From: an uncultured Bacilli bacterium
Lineage (GTDB): Bacteria; Bacillota_I; Bacilli_A; RF39; UBA660
Direction of reading: 5' to 3'
Assembly (NCBI GenBank): GCA_944358875.1
Contig: CALVRZ010000005.1
Span: 1-52,937, forward strand
Length of the DNA: 52,937 nucleotides
A program made the position numbers and the translations under genes. Shown here piece by piece: positions 26,744 through 35,155 of this stretch. Each line of letters begins with the position of its first letter. Within the stretch, counting starts at the first letter, position 1. The notes beneath the pieces were generated by a model, which saw only the letters and a program-made list of their open reading frames with translations, did no database searches and had not been told where the DNA came from.

Positions 26744-26906
26744 ATATTTTTTCACTTCCTTCATTATCTAAAAAGGGTAGAGTACTTTCGGGCATAAGCC
26801 CTTTTGAAATTTTAGTTATTTCATAACTTGATATATTAGTCATACCATAACTTCTCTTTGCCAGTATGAGGATAATTTCTGCCTTGCATTTTTTACTTAA
26901 TGGCAT
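26721..26906 (-). CDS. Small hypothetical protein
   Basis: 61 aa from ATG 26906, or 74 aa from a TTG at 26945. It is helical at its start (KCKAEIILILAKR) and overlaps the next gene by about 20 bp. The ribosome site is weak. It lies first behind the leftward promoter, so it may be translated, but no family is seen. Confidence 0.4.
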   Translation of the reverse strand: MPLSKKCKAEIILILAKRSYGMTNISSYEITKISKGLMPESTLPFLDNEGSEKIYEILYFY

Positions 26907-26963
26907 ATCGGTGATTTCCACTAAGACTAAGTTTTCAAAGAACAAATTTAACTTAACATTTCG

Positions 26964-27063
26964 TGTCCGAAATATCAGTCAATTAAAATATAACACTGTC
27001 CGAAAAAGTTGTCAATACTTTTTGTCCGAAATTATAGACAATTTTTAAAAAAAATGATAAAAT
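26964..27063. promoter_or_regulatory. Divergent promoter region with three operator repeats
   Basis: TGTCCGAAA begins three similar 20-bp blocks at 26964, 26997 and 27023, each ending near GTCAAT or GACAAT. The third contains TTGTC...GACAA dyad symmetry. They cover a leftward promoter (minus-strand TTGACA 27014-27009 and TATATT about 26990) and a rightward one (TAGACA 27035-27040, 17 bp, TAAAAT 27058-27063). The Xre protein encoded next is the likely ligand. Confidence 0.65.
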
Positions 27064-27082
27064 TAGTTAAGAAGAAGAAAAA

Positions 27083-27625
27083 ATGGGAGAAAGAAGTGAA
27101 TATATGAATTCAGAAGAACTTAAAAGTATTATTGAAAGTGCTAGAGAAGCTAAAGGTATATCACAAAGAGAACTTGCAAAGTTATCAGGAATCAGTAGAA
27201 GTACTTTAAATGATATTATTAATGGTAAAATAAAAAAAATAGATGTAGATGCATTAAAAAAGATAGCTGAAACATTAGACTTATCTTTAAAAAAGTTATT
27301 AAAAGTGGCAGGATATGATGAATTTCTTGATTATTTATCATTAGATAGATATAAAAATAAATCCACAAGGGATTTAAAAGATATGATAGAAAGATATAAA
27401 AAGTCCCAATTAGATTTATTAGATTGGGATGCTAAAAAAAGAGCAGTAGTAAATGATGCAAGAGGTAAACTATTTTATACTATGGAACATTTAAAATTAA
27501 TGCAAGAAAATAAGGATAGTTTATATACGATAGATAAAGCTATAGAAGATATAAAATATGCTTTTGATGAATTGGTAAAAGCTCAAAATAAGTATGATTA
27601 CAGTAAATTGCCAAAAGATTTTTAG
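27083..27625 (+). CDS. Xre-family transcriptional regulator of the element
   Basis: This 180-aa protein has a lambda-repressor-like HTH at about residues 11-65: IIESAREAKGISQRELAKLSG then ISRSTLNDIINGK. A helical C-terminal part of about 110 residues contains DWDAKKRAVVNDARGKL. It probably binds the three repeats upstream, repressing the leftward replication/mobilization genes and controlling its own operon. The methylase genes start 12 bp after its stop, so it may also act like a controller of the restriction-modification cargo. An alternative start is ATG 27104. Confidence 0.88.
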   Translation: MGERSEYMNSEELKSIIESAREAKGISQRELAKLSGISRSTLNDIINGKIKKIDVDALKKIAETLDLSLKKLLKVAGYDEFLDYLSLDRYKNKSTRDLKDMIERYKKSQLDLLDWDAKKRAVVNDARGKLFYTMEHLKLMQENKDSLYTIDKAIEDIKYAFDELVKAQNKYDYSKLPKDF

Positions 27626-27637
27626 GAGGTAGATAAA

Positions 27638-28489
27638 ATGATTAAAGGAAAACCATTTGTAAAATGGGCAGGTGGAAAACGACAAATTATAGATAAATTA
27701 AAACAATATATTCCTGATGAATTTAATACTTATTATGAACCATTTGTTGGTGGAGGTGCTTTATTATTTGAATTGTCTCCTAAAAATGCAGTTATTAATG
27801 ATTATAATAGAGAACTTATGAATGTTTATGAATGTATTAAAGATGCTAAAAAGTTTGAATCTATGTGTAAAGAATTGAATCATCATGAAACTATGCATTC
27901 TGAGGAATATTATTATGAAATTAGAAATTTAGATAGGGATAAAAAGAAGTTTAATAAGTTAGCTGATTATAAAAGAGCTGCTAGAACAATTTATCTTAAT
28001 AAGGCTTGCTTTAATGGATTATATAGAGTAAATAGTAAAAATGAATTTAATGTTCCATTTGGAAAGAAAAATAAAGTTAATACTTATGAAGGACAAAATC
28101 TAGGAATTATATGTGGATTTTTAAATTACAACAATATTAGATTATTATCAGTTGATTTTGAAGAAGCAGTAAAAGACGCAAAAAAAGGGGACTTTGTATA
28201 TTTTGATCCGCCATATGATTCAGATACAACTACTTTTAATAGTTATACTGAAGATGGCTTTGATAAAGAAGAACAAAAAAGACTTGCAAAAGTATTTAAG
28301 GATTTGGATAAAAGGGGTTGTTATGTAATGTTATCCAATCATAATACAACCTTAATAAATGAATTATATAAGGATTTTAATATACATGTAATTGAAGCAA
28401 AACGAAATATAAATGCAAATGGAAAGAAAAGGGGAAAAGTAGAGGAAGTTATTATAACTAATTTTGAAAATAAAAGAGGTTTTGAATAA
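27638..28489 (+). CDS. DNA adenine methylase, D12/Dam class (DpnM-like)
   Basis: A 283-aa alpha-class N6-adenine methyltransferase, expected to methylate GATC. KWAGGKRQ is at residues 9-16 and motif I, FVGGGA, at 36-41. NDYNRELMNVY follows and motif IV DPPY is near 190-193 with a T-rich loop after it. In DpnII-type systems this protein protects double-stranded GATC. Ribosome site AGGAGG. GATC specificity is inferred from family and from the DpnII endonuclease downstream. Confidence 0.92.
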   Translation: MIKGKPFVKWAGGKRQIIDKLKQYIPDEFNTYYEPFVGGGALLFELSPKNAVINDYNRELMNVYECIKDAKKFESMCKELNHHETMHSEEYYYEIRNLDRDKKKFNKLADYKRAARTIYLNKACFNGLYRVNSKNEFNVPFGKKNKVNTYEGQNLGIICGFLNYNNIRLLSVDFEEAVKDAKKGDFVYFDPPYDSDTTTFNSYTEDGFDKEEQKRLAKVFKDLDKRGCYVMLSNHNTTLINELYKDFNIHVIEAKRNINANGKKRGKVEEVIITNFENKRGFE

Positions 28490-28508
28490 TAGTTAAGGAG
28501 GTGGCATT

Positions 28509-29279
28509 ATGTCTAAAAAGCCATATTATGAAAAAGATGGTTTTAAATTGATACATGGTGATTCGTTAAAGGAATTAAAAAAGATTGAACCAAAATCGAT
28601 AGACATGATATTTGCAGACCCTCCTTATTTTTTGTCTGGTGATGGAATAAGTTGCAGTTCTGGTAAAATGGTTAGCGTAAAAAAAGGTGAGTGGGATGAA
28701 AAAATAGATATTGATAAAAAACATAAGTTTAATAGAAAATGGATTAAATTGTGTTACGACATTTTAAAGGATGAAGGAACAATATGGATTAGTGGAACAA
28801 TGCATAATATTTATTCAATAGGAATGGCATTGGAACAAGAAGGGTTTAAAATAATAAATAACATAACTTGGAAAAAATTAAATCCACCACCAAATATAAG
28901 CTGTCGTGCATTTGTTCATTCTACTGAAACAATTTTATGGGCAAAAAAAAATATCAAAAAAGCAAAACATAAATTTAATTATTCCTTGATGAAAGAGTTA
29001 AATGATAATAAACAAATGAAAGATGTTTGGGAATCGTCATTAACTAAACCTAGTGAGAAAAAACAAGGAAAACATCCAACTCAAAAGCCTATTGCTATAT
29101 TAGAAAAAATAATATTAGCATCTACAGATGAAGGTGATTTGATTTTAGATCCATTTAATGGAAGTGGAACAACAGGAATTGTAGCAAATAAGTTAAATAG
29201 AAAATATATAGGAATAGAACAAGAAAAAGAATATCTTGATTTAACTATTAGAAGAAAGGAAATTGAAAATGGAAAGTAA
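28509..29279 (+). CDS. DNA methyltransferase, beta class (DpnA-like)
   Basis: A 256-aa N6/N4 methyltransferase. The catalytic DPPY comes first (37-40), and the AdoMet motif FNGSGTTG is C-terminal (about 216-223), the order of the beta class. In the DpnII system the second methylase, DpnA, also acts on single-stranded DNA and helps incoming DNA survive. It starts 19 bp after the Dam-class gene, as in dpnM-dpnA. Ribosome site AAGGAGGTGG. Confidence 0.92.
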   Translation: MSKKPYYEKDGFKLIHGDSLKELKKIEPKSIDMIFADPPYFLSGDGISCSSGKMVSVKKGEWDEKIDIDKKHKFNRKWIKLCYDILKDEGTIWISGTMHNIYSIGMALEQEGFKIINNITWKKLNPPPNISCRAFVHSTETILWAKKNIKKAKHKFNYSLMKELNDNKQMKDVWESSLTKPSEKKQGKHPTQKPIAILEKIILASTDEGDLILDPFNGSGTTGIVANKLNRKYIGIEQEKEYLDLTIRRKEIENGK

Positions 29280-30270
29280 ATATAGAGATTTAATTATTGA
29301 AGAAGTAGAATTGGATATGAATAATCCTAGAATTGCAAAATTTATTGAAATGTATGATAAAGATACATTAAATAGTGAACAATTAGCTTTAGCTTTAGGA
29401 AGTGGAGTGGAAGACTCAAATCAAACAAATTATAGTAGTTTATACAATTCAATTAAAACAAATAGAGGGATTATTCATCCTATAATTGTAAATCATCAAT
29501 TAGATGGCAAGTATGTCGTTATTGAGGGAAATACAAGAGTACAAATTTATAAAGAATTTAAAGAAAATAACATAGATGGAAATTGGAATACAATACCGGC
29601 TATTGTTTATGAAAATTTAAATGATAGCGAAATTCATGCTATTAGGCTTCAATCTCATTTAGTTGGTCCAAGAGAATGGGATCCATATTCAAAAGCAAAA
29701 TATTTATATTATTTAAGTAATGAAGAAAATCTTCCGATGAGTCAAGTTATAGATTTTTGTGGTGGTAAATCTAGTGAAGTGACAAAGTATATAAATGCTT
29801 ATCAAGATATGGAAAAGTACTATAGACCTCAATTAAATTCTGATGATGAATTTGATCAAAGAGAATTTTCTAAATTCTTTGAATTACAAAATTCTAGTGT
29901 AAAAACAGCATTGTTAGCAAATTATACTATGGAGGATTATGCAAAATGGGTTATAAATGGTAATGTTGATACTGCTATTAATGTTCGTAAATTGCCACAA
30001 ATACTTAGGGATGAAGAAGCTACAAAAGTATTGCTAAAATCTAATATAAAAGAGGCTTATGAAAAAACAATTACAAATAAACCAGAGTATAAAGATCTTA
30101 AGGCTGTGTCTCTTGAGCAATTGTGTGTTGAATTAACAAATAGAATGAATAATATGCCTTTAAAAGATTATAAAGATATAAAAAATGAAAACAATGAGAT
30201 TAAATCATATTTAACTGATTTAAAAGAAAATTTAGATTGGTTTGTAAATGATATATCAGCTAAGGAATAA
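29269..30270 (+). CDS. ParB-like protein 1 (ParB/Sulfiredoxin N-terminal domain)
   Basis: A 333-aa protein. Residues of about 65-95 carry the ParB N-domain signature (GIIHPIIV, VVIEGNTRVQIYKEF), the fold that binds CTP or hydrolyses nucleotides in ParB and sulfiredoxin relatives. IRLQSHLVGPREWDPYSKAKYLYYL near 126-152 and a helical SEVTKYINAYQD segment resemble the ParB spreading/HTH region. It is paralogous to the second ParB-like gene. No ParA is near, so a segregation role is unlikely. ATG 29269 with AAAGGA is preferred over TTG 29263; it overlaps the methylase by 11 bp. Confidence 0.85.
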   Translation: MESKYRDLIIEEVELDMNNPRIAKFIEMYDKDTLNSEQLALALGSGVEDSNQTNYSSLYNSIKTNRGIIHPIIVNHQLDGKYVVIEGNTRVQIYKEFKENNIDGNWNTIPAIVYENLNDSEIHAIRLQSHLVGPREWDPYSKAKYLYYLSNEENLPMSQVIDFCGGKSSEVTKYINAYQDMEKYYRPQLNSDDEFDQREFSKFFELQNSSVKTALLANYTMEDYAKWVINGNVDTAINVRKLPQILRDEEATKVLLKSNIKEAYEKTITNKPEYKDLKAVSLEQLCVELTNRMNNMPLKDYKDIKNENNEIKSYLTDLKENLDWFVNDISAKE

Positions 30271-30689
30271 TGGAATCTTTAAAACATCATAATTTAGTAA
30301 AAGAAATATATAAATATGTTATTAGTTGTAAAAATGTTGAAAAGAGCTTAATCGAAAGCGATATATTTGAAGTTTCTGGTAATGTAACAAGAATGCCTGA
30401 AGGATTTATTCCTGATTTATATTATAAGTACAATAATTTATTGATAATTGGTGAGGCAAAGACGGATGAAGATTTTCAAAGAGAACATAGTATGCAACAA
30501 TATATTTCGTATTTAAATTGTTTAAAGAATTATTCAAGTGAATATATGTGTATCTTTATAATTGCAGTTCCATGGCAAACAACAAAAACTGCATGTAGAA
30601 TAATTAATAAACTTGCAAGTGACAATAATAATTTGAAAATTGTTGTAATAAATGAGATGGGAGTATATAGGAGTTATGAAAAAGATTAA
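30270..30689 (+). CDS. Small PD-(D/E)XK nuclease-like protein
   Basis: A 139-aa protein. FIPDLYYKYNNLLIIGEAKT at residues about 47-66 has the D-x(n)-(E)XK spacing of a PD-(D/E)XK nuclease (Asp, then GEAK), with an upstream helix containing Glu and a downstream Q-x(n)-Y (MQQYISYL). So a metal-dependent nuclease, or an inactive DNA-binding version of the fold, is likely. Its start overlaps the preceding stop by one base (TAATG) and its end overlaps the helicase start. Confidence 0.65.
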   Translation: MESLKHHNLVKEIYKYVISCKNVEKSLIESDIFEVSGNVTRMPEGFIPDLYYKYNNLLIIGEAKTDEDFQREHSMQQYISYLNCLKNYSSEYMCIFIIAVPWQTTKTACRIINKLASDNNNLKIVVINEMGVYRSYEKD

Positions 30690-32148
30690 TATAAAAAATG
30701 AACCTAAATATGAATCAAAATTTAATTCTTTTGTTTATCAAGAACAAGCGGTAGAATTTGTTAAAAATTTAGATTATGGTGCGATTTTTCATGAACAAGG
30801 ACTTGGTAAAACAAAGATTGCATTAGATTTAACTTTATATTGGTTATCAGAAAAAGACATAGATACTGTTCTTATTGTCACAAAGAAAGGCCTAGTTAAA
30901 AATTGGGAAGAAGAAACTAGTATACATTCTTATTTAAAAACAAAAATTTTGGATAATAATCGTAATAGTAATTATTATGTTTTTAATAGTCCTACAAAAT
31001 TAATAATAACAAACTTTGAAACAATTTCTATGGAATTAAAAAGATTTAAATTATTTTTAAAATCTAGAAATGTTGCAATCATAATTGATGAATCTGCGAA
31101 ATTAAAAAATCCTGATTCAAAACTTACAAAGGATTTTTTTGAGTTATCATCGTTATTTAAGAAAAAAATAATAATGACTGGTACCCCAGTAGCAAATCGA
31201 CCATATGATATTTGGTCTCAAATTTATTTTTTGGATGGTGGAAAAAGTTTAGGAGACTCATTTAAAGAATTTAAATCTAAATCTGATTTGACAAATAAAC
31301 TTGCAAAAAGTGCTGAAAAAAGAACTGAATTTGAAGATTTTATTTCCAGTATTTTTCAAAAAATAAATGATTTTAGTATAAGAGAAACAAAAAAATCTGC
31401 AAAGATATTATTACCTGAAAAAAAGTATATAGATGTTTGGACTATGTTTACGCCAGAACAAAGCAAACTTTACAACAAATTAAGAGAAGAATTGATAATA
31501 GAATTAAAAATCAATAATAAAAAATCGATTGATGACGCTTCATCTATTTTAAAGAGAATTTTAAGGTTAGAACAAATTACTTCAAATCCTAAAATGTTAA
31601 ATGAAGACATTACATATATTTCTGGCAAAGAACTTGAATTAGATTCTTTGGTAAAAAGTATAATAAATAGAAATGAAAAAGTAATTATATGGACTAATTA
31701 TATTTATAATGTTAATTATTTTTGTGATAAATATAAAAAATATAATGCTGTAAAAATAAGTGGTAGTATGTCTACGGAAGATAGAAATCATTCTGTTAAC
31801 GAATTTAAAAAAGGTGATGCCAAAGTATTGATTGCTACACCACAGTCTGCAAAAGAAGGATTAACTTTAACTGTTGCAAATAATGCGATTTTTTATGATA
31901 GAGGATTTAGTTTAGATGATTATCTTCAAGCACAAGATAGAATTCATAGAATATCTCAAGTTAAAGAATGCAATATATATAATATTATGATAAAAGGAAG
32001 TATTGATGAATGGATTCATAAGCTACTATTAAGTAAAGAAAAAGCAGCTTCGTTAGTACAAAATGATATTTCGAAAGCTGATTATCAAAATATAGCAGAT
32101 TATTCATATGATGAATTAATTAAAAAAATATTAGAAGTAGAGGAATGA
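30676..32148 (+). CDS. SNF2-family DNA translocase/helicase
   Basis: A 490-aa superfamily 2 ATPase. YQEQAVEFV is the Q motif; Walker A is QGLGKTK at 41-47. Walker B is IIIDESAKLKNP with DESA in place of DEAH (138-141), and MTGTPVANRP is motif III. The C-lobe has KVLIATPQSAKEGLTL and the SNF2 arginine-finger motif QAQDRIHRISQ near residue 415. It is a compact SNF2 core without extra domains. Such proteins translocate on double-stranded DNA without unwinding. ATG 30676 is preceded by AGGAG at only 2 nt; ATG 30652 is in frame but lacks a site. Confidence 0.92.
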   Translation: MKKINIKNEPKYESKFNSFVYQEQAVEFVKNLDYGAIFHEQGLGKTKIALDLTLYWLSEKDIDTVLIVTKKGLVKNWEEETSIHSYLKTKILDNNRNSNYYVFNSPTKLIITNFETISMELKRFKLFLKSRNVAIIIDESAKLKNPDSKLTKDFFELSSLFKKKIIMTGTPVANRPYDIWSQIYFLDGGKSLGDSFKEFKSKSDLTNKLAKSAEKRTEFEDFISSIFQKINDFSIRETKKSAKILLPEKKYIDVWTMFTPEQSKLYNKLREELIIELKINNKKSIDDASSILKRILRLEQITSNPKMLNEDITYISGKELELDSLVKSIINRNEKVIIWTNYIYNVNYFCDKYKKYNAVKISGSMSTEDRNHSVNEFKKGDAKVLIATPQSAKEGLTLTVANNAIFYDRGFSLDDYLQAQDRIHRISQVKECNIYNIMIKGSIDEWIHKLLLSKEKAASLVQNDISKADYQNIADYSYDELIKKILEVEE

Positions 32149-32152
32149 TTTT

Positions 32153-33163
32153 ATGGAAAATATAATTGATGATACGTTAATGATTGGTAAAGAAAAATAT
32201 CCAATAAAAAGATGTGAATTAGAGCAAAAAAAATTAATGTTTTTTCCTGAAAATCCACGTGTGTATTCAGTTTTAAATATAAGTGATGAAAAACCAACAC
32301 AAGAAACAATAGAAGAAGTTATGTGTAGAGCAGATCATGTTAAACAATTAAAAGAGTCAATAAAATCAAATGGTGGTTTAATAGATCCTATTATAGTAAG
32401 AGATGGTGATTTTGTTGTTCTTGAGGGAAATAGTAGGTTAGCAGCTTATAGGATGTTGAACAAACAAGATCCAATAAAGTGGGCTAAAATTAGTGTTATT
32501 TTATTGCCTTCTGATATACCAGAGTCAGCAGTATTTGCTTTACTAGGTCAATATCATATAATTGGAAGAAAAGATTGGGAGCCCTATGAACAAGCAGGTT
32601 ATCTTTATAGAACTTTAAAAGAATCTAATAAATCACAGGAATTACTAGCATCTGAGCTAGGGATTACAGTATCTTATATAAAAAAATTGATAGATGTATA
32701 TACTTATATGATTGACAAGAATGATAATCATCCTAATAAATGGAGTTATTATGAAGAATTGTTAAAAAATAGAGGCATAAGAAAGGCTTTTGAAGAAATT
32801 CCTGAATTGGAAGAAAAAATAATAGATGACATAAAAAATAATAGAATAAAAATGGCTATTGATATTAGAAAACTTGGAGATATAGCAAAAATAAATGATA
32901 AATTATCCAAAAAGACATTAAGAGATATTGTTAAAGGTGAAGAAGATTTATATTCTGCATATGAAATCGTAGAAAGTTCTGGAAAGATGGATAACAATTA
33001 TCAATTAGTATCAAATTTTAGAAAGAAAATATCTGATGAAAATTTTGCAAATAAATTATTAAATGATGAAAATTTAGGAGATGTAGAATTTGAGTTAAAA
33101 AAAATAGAGAGAATTGTTTCCACACTTTTAAGTAAAATTAATAGAAACAAAAAAAATTATTAG
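32153..33163 (+). CDS. ParB-like protein 2
   Basis: A 336-aa paralogue of ParB-like protein 1. GGLIDPIIVRDGDFVVLEGNSRLAAYR covers residues about 74-100. LGQYHIIGRKDWEPYEQAGYLYRTL matches the GPREWDPYSKAKYLYYL block of the other copy. SELGITVSYIKKLIDVY is a likely helix-turn-helix. The C-terminal third is helical and divergent. Starts 4 bp after the helicase gene. Two non-identical ParB-like proteins flanking a nuclease-like protein and a translocase suggest a complex on DNA (inference). Confidence 0.85.
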   Translation: MENIIDDTLMIGKEKYPIKRCELEQKKLMFFPENPRVYSVLNISDEKPTQETIEEVMCRADHVKQLKESIKSNGGLIDPIIVRDGDFVVLEGNSRLAAYRMLNKQDPIKWAKISVILLPSDIPESAVFALLGQYHIIGRKDWEPYEQAGYLYRTLKESNKSQELLASELGITVSYIKKLIDVYTYMIDKNDNHPNKWSYYEELLKNRGIRKAFEEIPELEEKIIDDIKNNRIKMAIDIRKLGDIAKINDKLSKKTLRDIVKGEEDLYSAYEIVESSGKMDNNYQLVSNFRKKISDENFANKLLNDENLGDVEFELKKIERIVSTLLSKINRNKKNY

Positions 33164-33176
33164 AGGAGGTTATAAA

Positions 33177-34034
33177 ATGAATAGAAATTTTAATGAATGG
33201 TTAAGTAAATTTAAATCTAGTATTTCAAATTATACATATTATGTTGATTTTGAAAAAATATATAGAGCTGCTGAAAAATATAAAGTAGAACTAAATATTT
33301 TAAATTCATTAATAGGTAGTAAGGATATTGAAAAAGAGTTTGAAAATATTATTATTAAATATCCTGAAACATTAGAAGTTATTCCATTATTACTTGCAGT
33401 AAGATCAAATGAAATATTTGTTAAAGATAATATGGATGAATATTTATTTACTTTTAATAAACTGGTATATTCTATTAGTGATTATGTTAAATTTATGAGA
33501 GAAACAGGCTTGTTTGAATTGCTACAAAATCATATCATAAATAATTTATATGATTATGTTTTAGGCGTTGAAGTTGGACTTGATTCTAATGGTAGAAAAA
33601 ATCGTGGTGGACATCTAATGGAAGATTTGGTTGAAGGCTATATAGTAAAAGCTGGATATGAAAAAGGTATAAATTATTTTAAAGAAATGTATTTATCAGA
33701 TATAGAAAGAAAATGGAACTTAGATTTATCATCTATGTCTGGAAATAACACATCAACAAAGAGATTCGACTTTGTTATTAAAACAGAAAATCAAGTATAT
33801 GTTATAGAAACTAATTTTTATGCAAGTGGTGGTTCAAAATTAAATGAAACTGCTAGAAGTTATAAAATGCTTGCTGAGGAGTCAAAAAAGGTTAATGGAG
33901 TAACATTTATTTGGTGTACTGACGGTCAAGGATGGATAAGTGCGAGAAAAAATTTAGAAGAAACATTCAACGAATTAGAAACAATTTATAACATTGATGA
34001 TTTAGATAATGGTATTTTAAAGACTTTGAAATGA
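33177..34034 (+). CDS. Type II restriction endonuclease, DpnII/MboI family
   Basis: A 285-aa endonuclease expected to cut unmethylated GATC. The family block GVEVGLDSNGRKNRGGHLMED lies near residues 128-150 and EGYIVKAGYEKG follows. The catalytic region is KRFDFVIK ... VYVIETNFYASGGSKLNETA, with Asp near 198 and the E-T-N version of the PD-(D/E)XK motif near 212, as in DpnII. Both DpnII-type methylases are upstream in the same operon but four genes away. Ribosome site AGAGGAGG. Confidence 0.9.
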   Translation: MNRNFNEWLSKFKSSISNYTYYVDFEKIYRAAEKYKVELNILNSLIGSKDIEKEFENIIIKYPETLEVIPLLLAVRSNEIFVKDNMDEYLFTFNKLVYSISDYVKFMRETGLFELLQNHIINNLYDYVLGVEVGLDSNGRKNRGGHLMEDLVEGYIVKAGYEKGINYFKEMYLSDIERKWNLDLSSMSGNNTSTKRFDFVIKTENQVYVIETNFYASGGSKLNETARSYKMLAEESKKVNGVTFIWCTDGQGWISARKNLEETFNELETIYNIDDLDNGILKTLK

Positions 34035-34051
34035 TTAAGGATGGAGGTATT

Positions 34052-35020
34052 ATGAGGTTATTATTTGCTAATAAAGAATTTATTGAATATGAATATCAAC
34101 ATGAAAAGGAATTTGAAGAGGATATTGTAAAAAATTCAAAGGAATTATTTGGTAAAAAAACAATTTATATAAATATAAAAAAGAGACTTAAAGGAAAATA
34201 TGGAAATGATTCTATTCCAGATGGTTATTTATTTGATTATACTTATGAAAAAAATCCAAGACTATATTTTGTAGAAAACGAATTAAAAGGTCATTCAGTT
34301 AGAGACCATATTGGGCCCCAATTATTACAATTCGCTTTGAATTATAAATTTAATATGCATTCTTTAAAAAATATCATAATTGAAAGTATTAACAATTTAG
34401 GATATAACTTGGATTCAATAGCAGTAAATGCCGGATATAGAAATTCAGATGATATGCTTACTGATATAATTTCCAAAAACGATATTGCTATTATCATTCC
34501 TGTTGATGAAATAACGGATGAGCTAAGAGAAGCAAAATCATTATTTAGATTTAAAATCGAACTCTTGGAATTCAAAAAGTTTGTGTGTGGGGATTCTATT
34601 CAATACGCATTTGAACCTTTTAATATTGACAGTGAGGTACAAGATGGCATACCTAGTGAAGATATTGATACTATAATAGTACCAGCTGAAAAAGAAGGAT
34701 TTAATGAAGAATTTATAAATAACAATTGTTGGTATGCGATATCAATAGGAATAAATAAGCTTGATAAGATAAAATATATTGCAGCGTATCAAAAAAGCCC
34801 TATTGGGGCAATTACGCATTATGCTGAGATATCAAATATAGATTTATATAAAGACACAGGAAAGTATATTATTTATTTTAAGGATAAGGCAGTAGAATTA
34901 AAAAATCCTATAAGATTAAATAAAAATAATCCCTCAAAAGCACCTCAAGGTAGAGTTTATACGAATATTAATAAAATATTAAACGCAAAAGAAAATACGA
35001 CATTAGATGATATCTTTTAA
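34052..35020 (+). CDS. Nuclease-like protein following the DpnII endonuclease
   Basis: Unrecognised; about 322 aa. EKEFEEDIVKNSKELFG, then SIPDGYLFDYT and LYFVENELKGHSV, resembles a PD-(D/E)XK fold with P-D then E-x-E in place of E-x-K (residues about 50-85). HIGPQLLQFAL is the helix after it. The C-terminal half is a separate alpha/beta region. The start is ATG 34052 with GGAGGT 3-4 nt before it; ATG 34031 overlaps the endonuclease stop and has no site. It could be a nuclease or a DNA-binding specificity protein of the cargo system. Confidence 0.65.
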   Translation: MRLLFANKEFIEYEYQHEKEFEEDIVKNSKELFGKKTIYINIKKRLKGKYGNDSIPDGYLFDYTYEKNPRLYFVENELKGHSVRDHIGPQLLQFALNYKFNMHSLKNIIIESINNLGYNLDSIAVNAGYRNSDDMLTDIISKNDIAIIIPVDEITDELREAKSLFRFKIELLEFKKFVCGDSIQYAFEPFNIDSEVQDGIPSEDIDTIIVPAEKEGFNEEFINNNCWYAISIGINKLDKIKYIAAYQKSPIGAITHYAEISNIDLYKDTGKYIIYFKDKAVELKNPIRLNKNNPSKAPQGRVYTNINKILNAKENTTLDDIF

Positions 35021-35090
35021 TGAAATGACTTTGTACTATTTTACTAAGATTTGAACTACATTGTTTATTAATGTCATAACGTCATAAAAT

Positions 35091-35110
35091 AATGTAATAA
35101 AGATTACATT
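35091..35110. promoter_or_regulatory. 20-bp palindrome before the Gabija-like pair
   Basis: AATGTAAT (35091-35098), AAAG, ATTACATT (35103-35110): perfect 8-bp arms in the 135-bp gap between the two cargo modules. Possible operator or stem-loop; the gap also contains two ATGTCATAA-like copies. Confidence 0.4.
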
Positions 35111-35155
35111 GATGTTAAGGGAAAAACTCATTTTCTTATGAAAGAGGTATAAATT

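Noticed and set aside
29269-33163. Plasmid partition (ParAB) system
   Set aside because: Two ParB-like genes exist but no ParA and no parS-like repeats; context is restriction-modification cargo.
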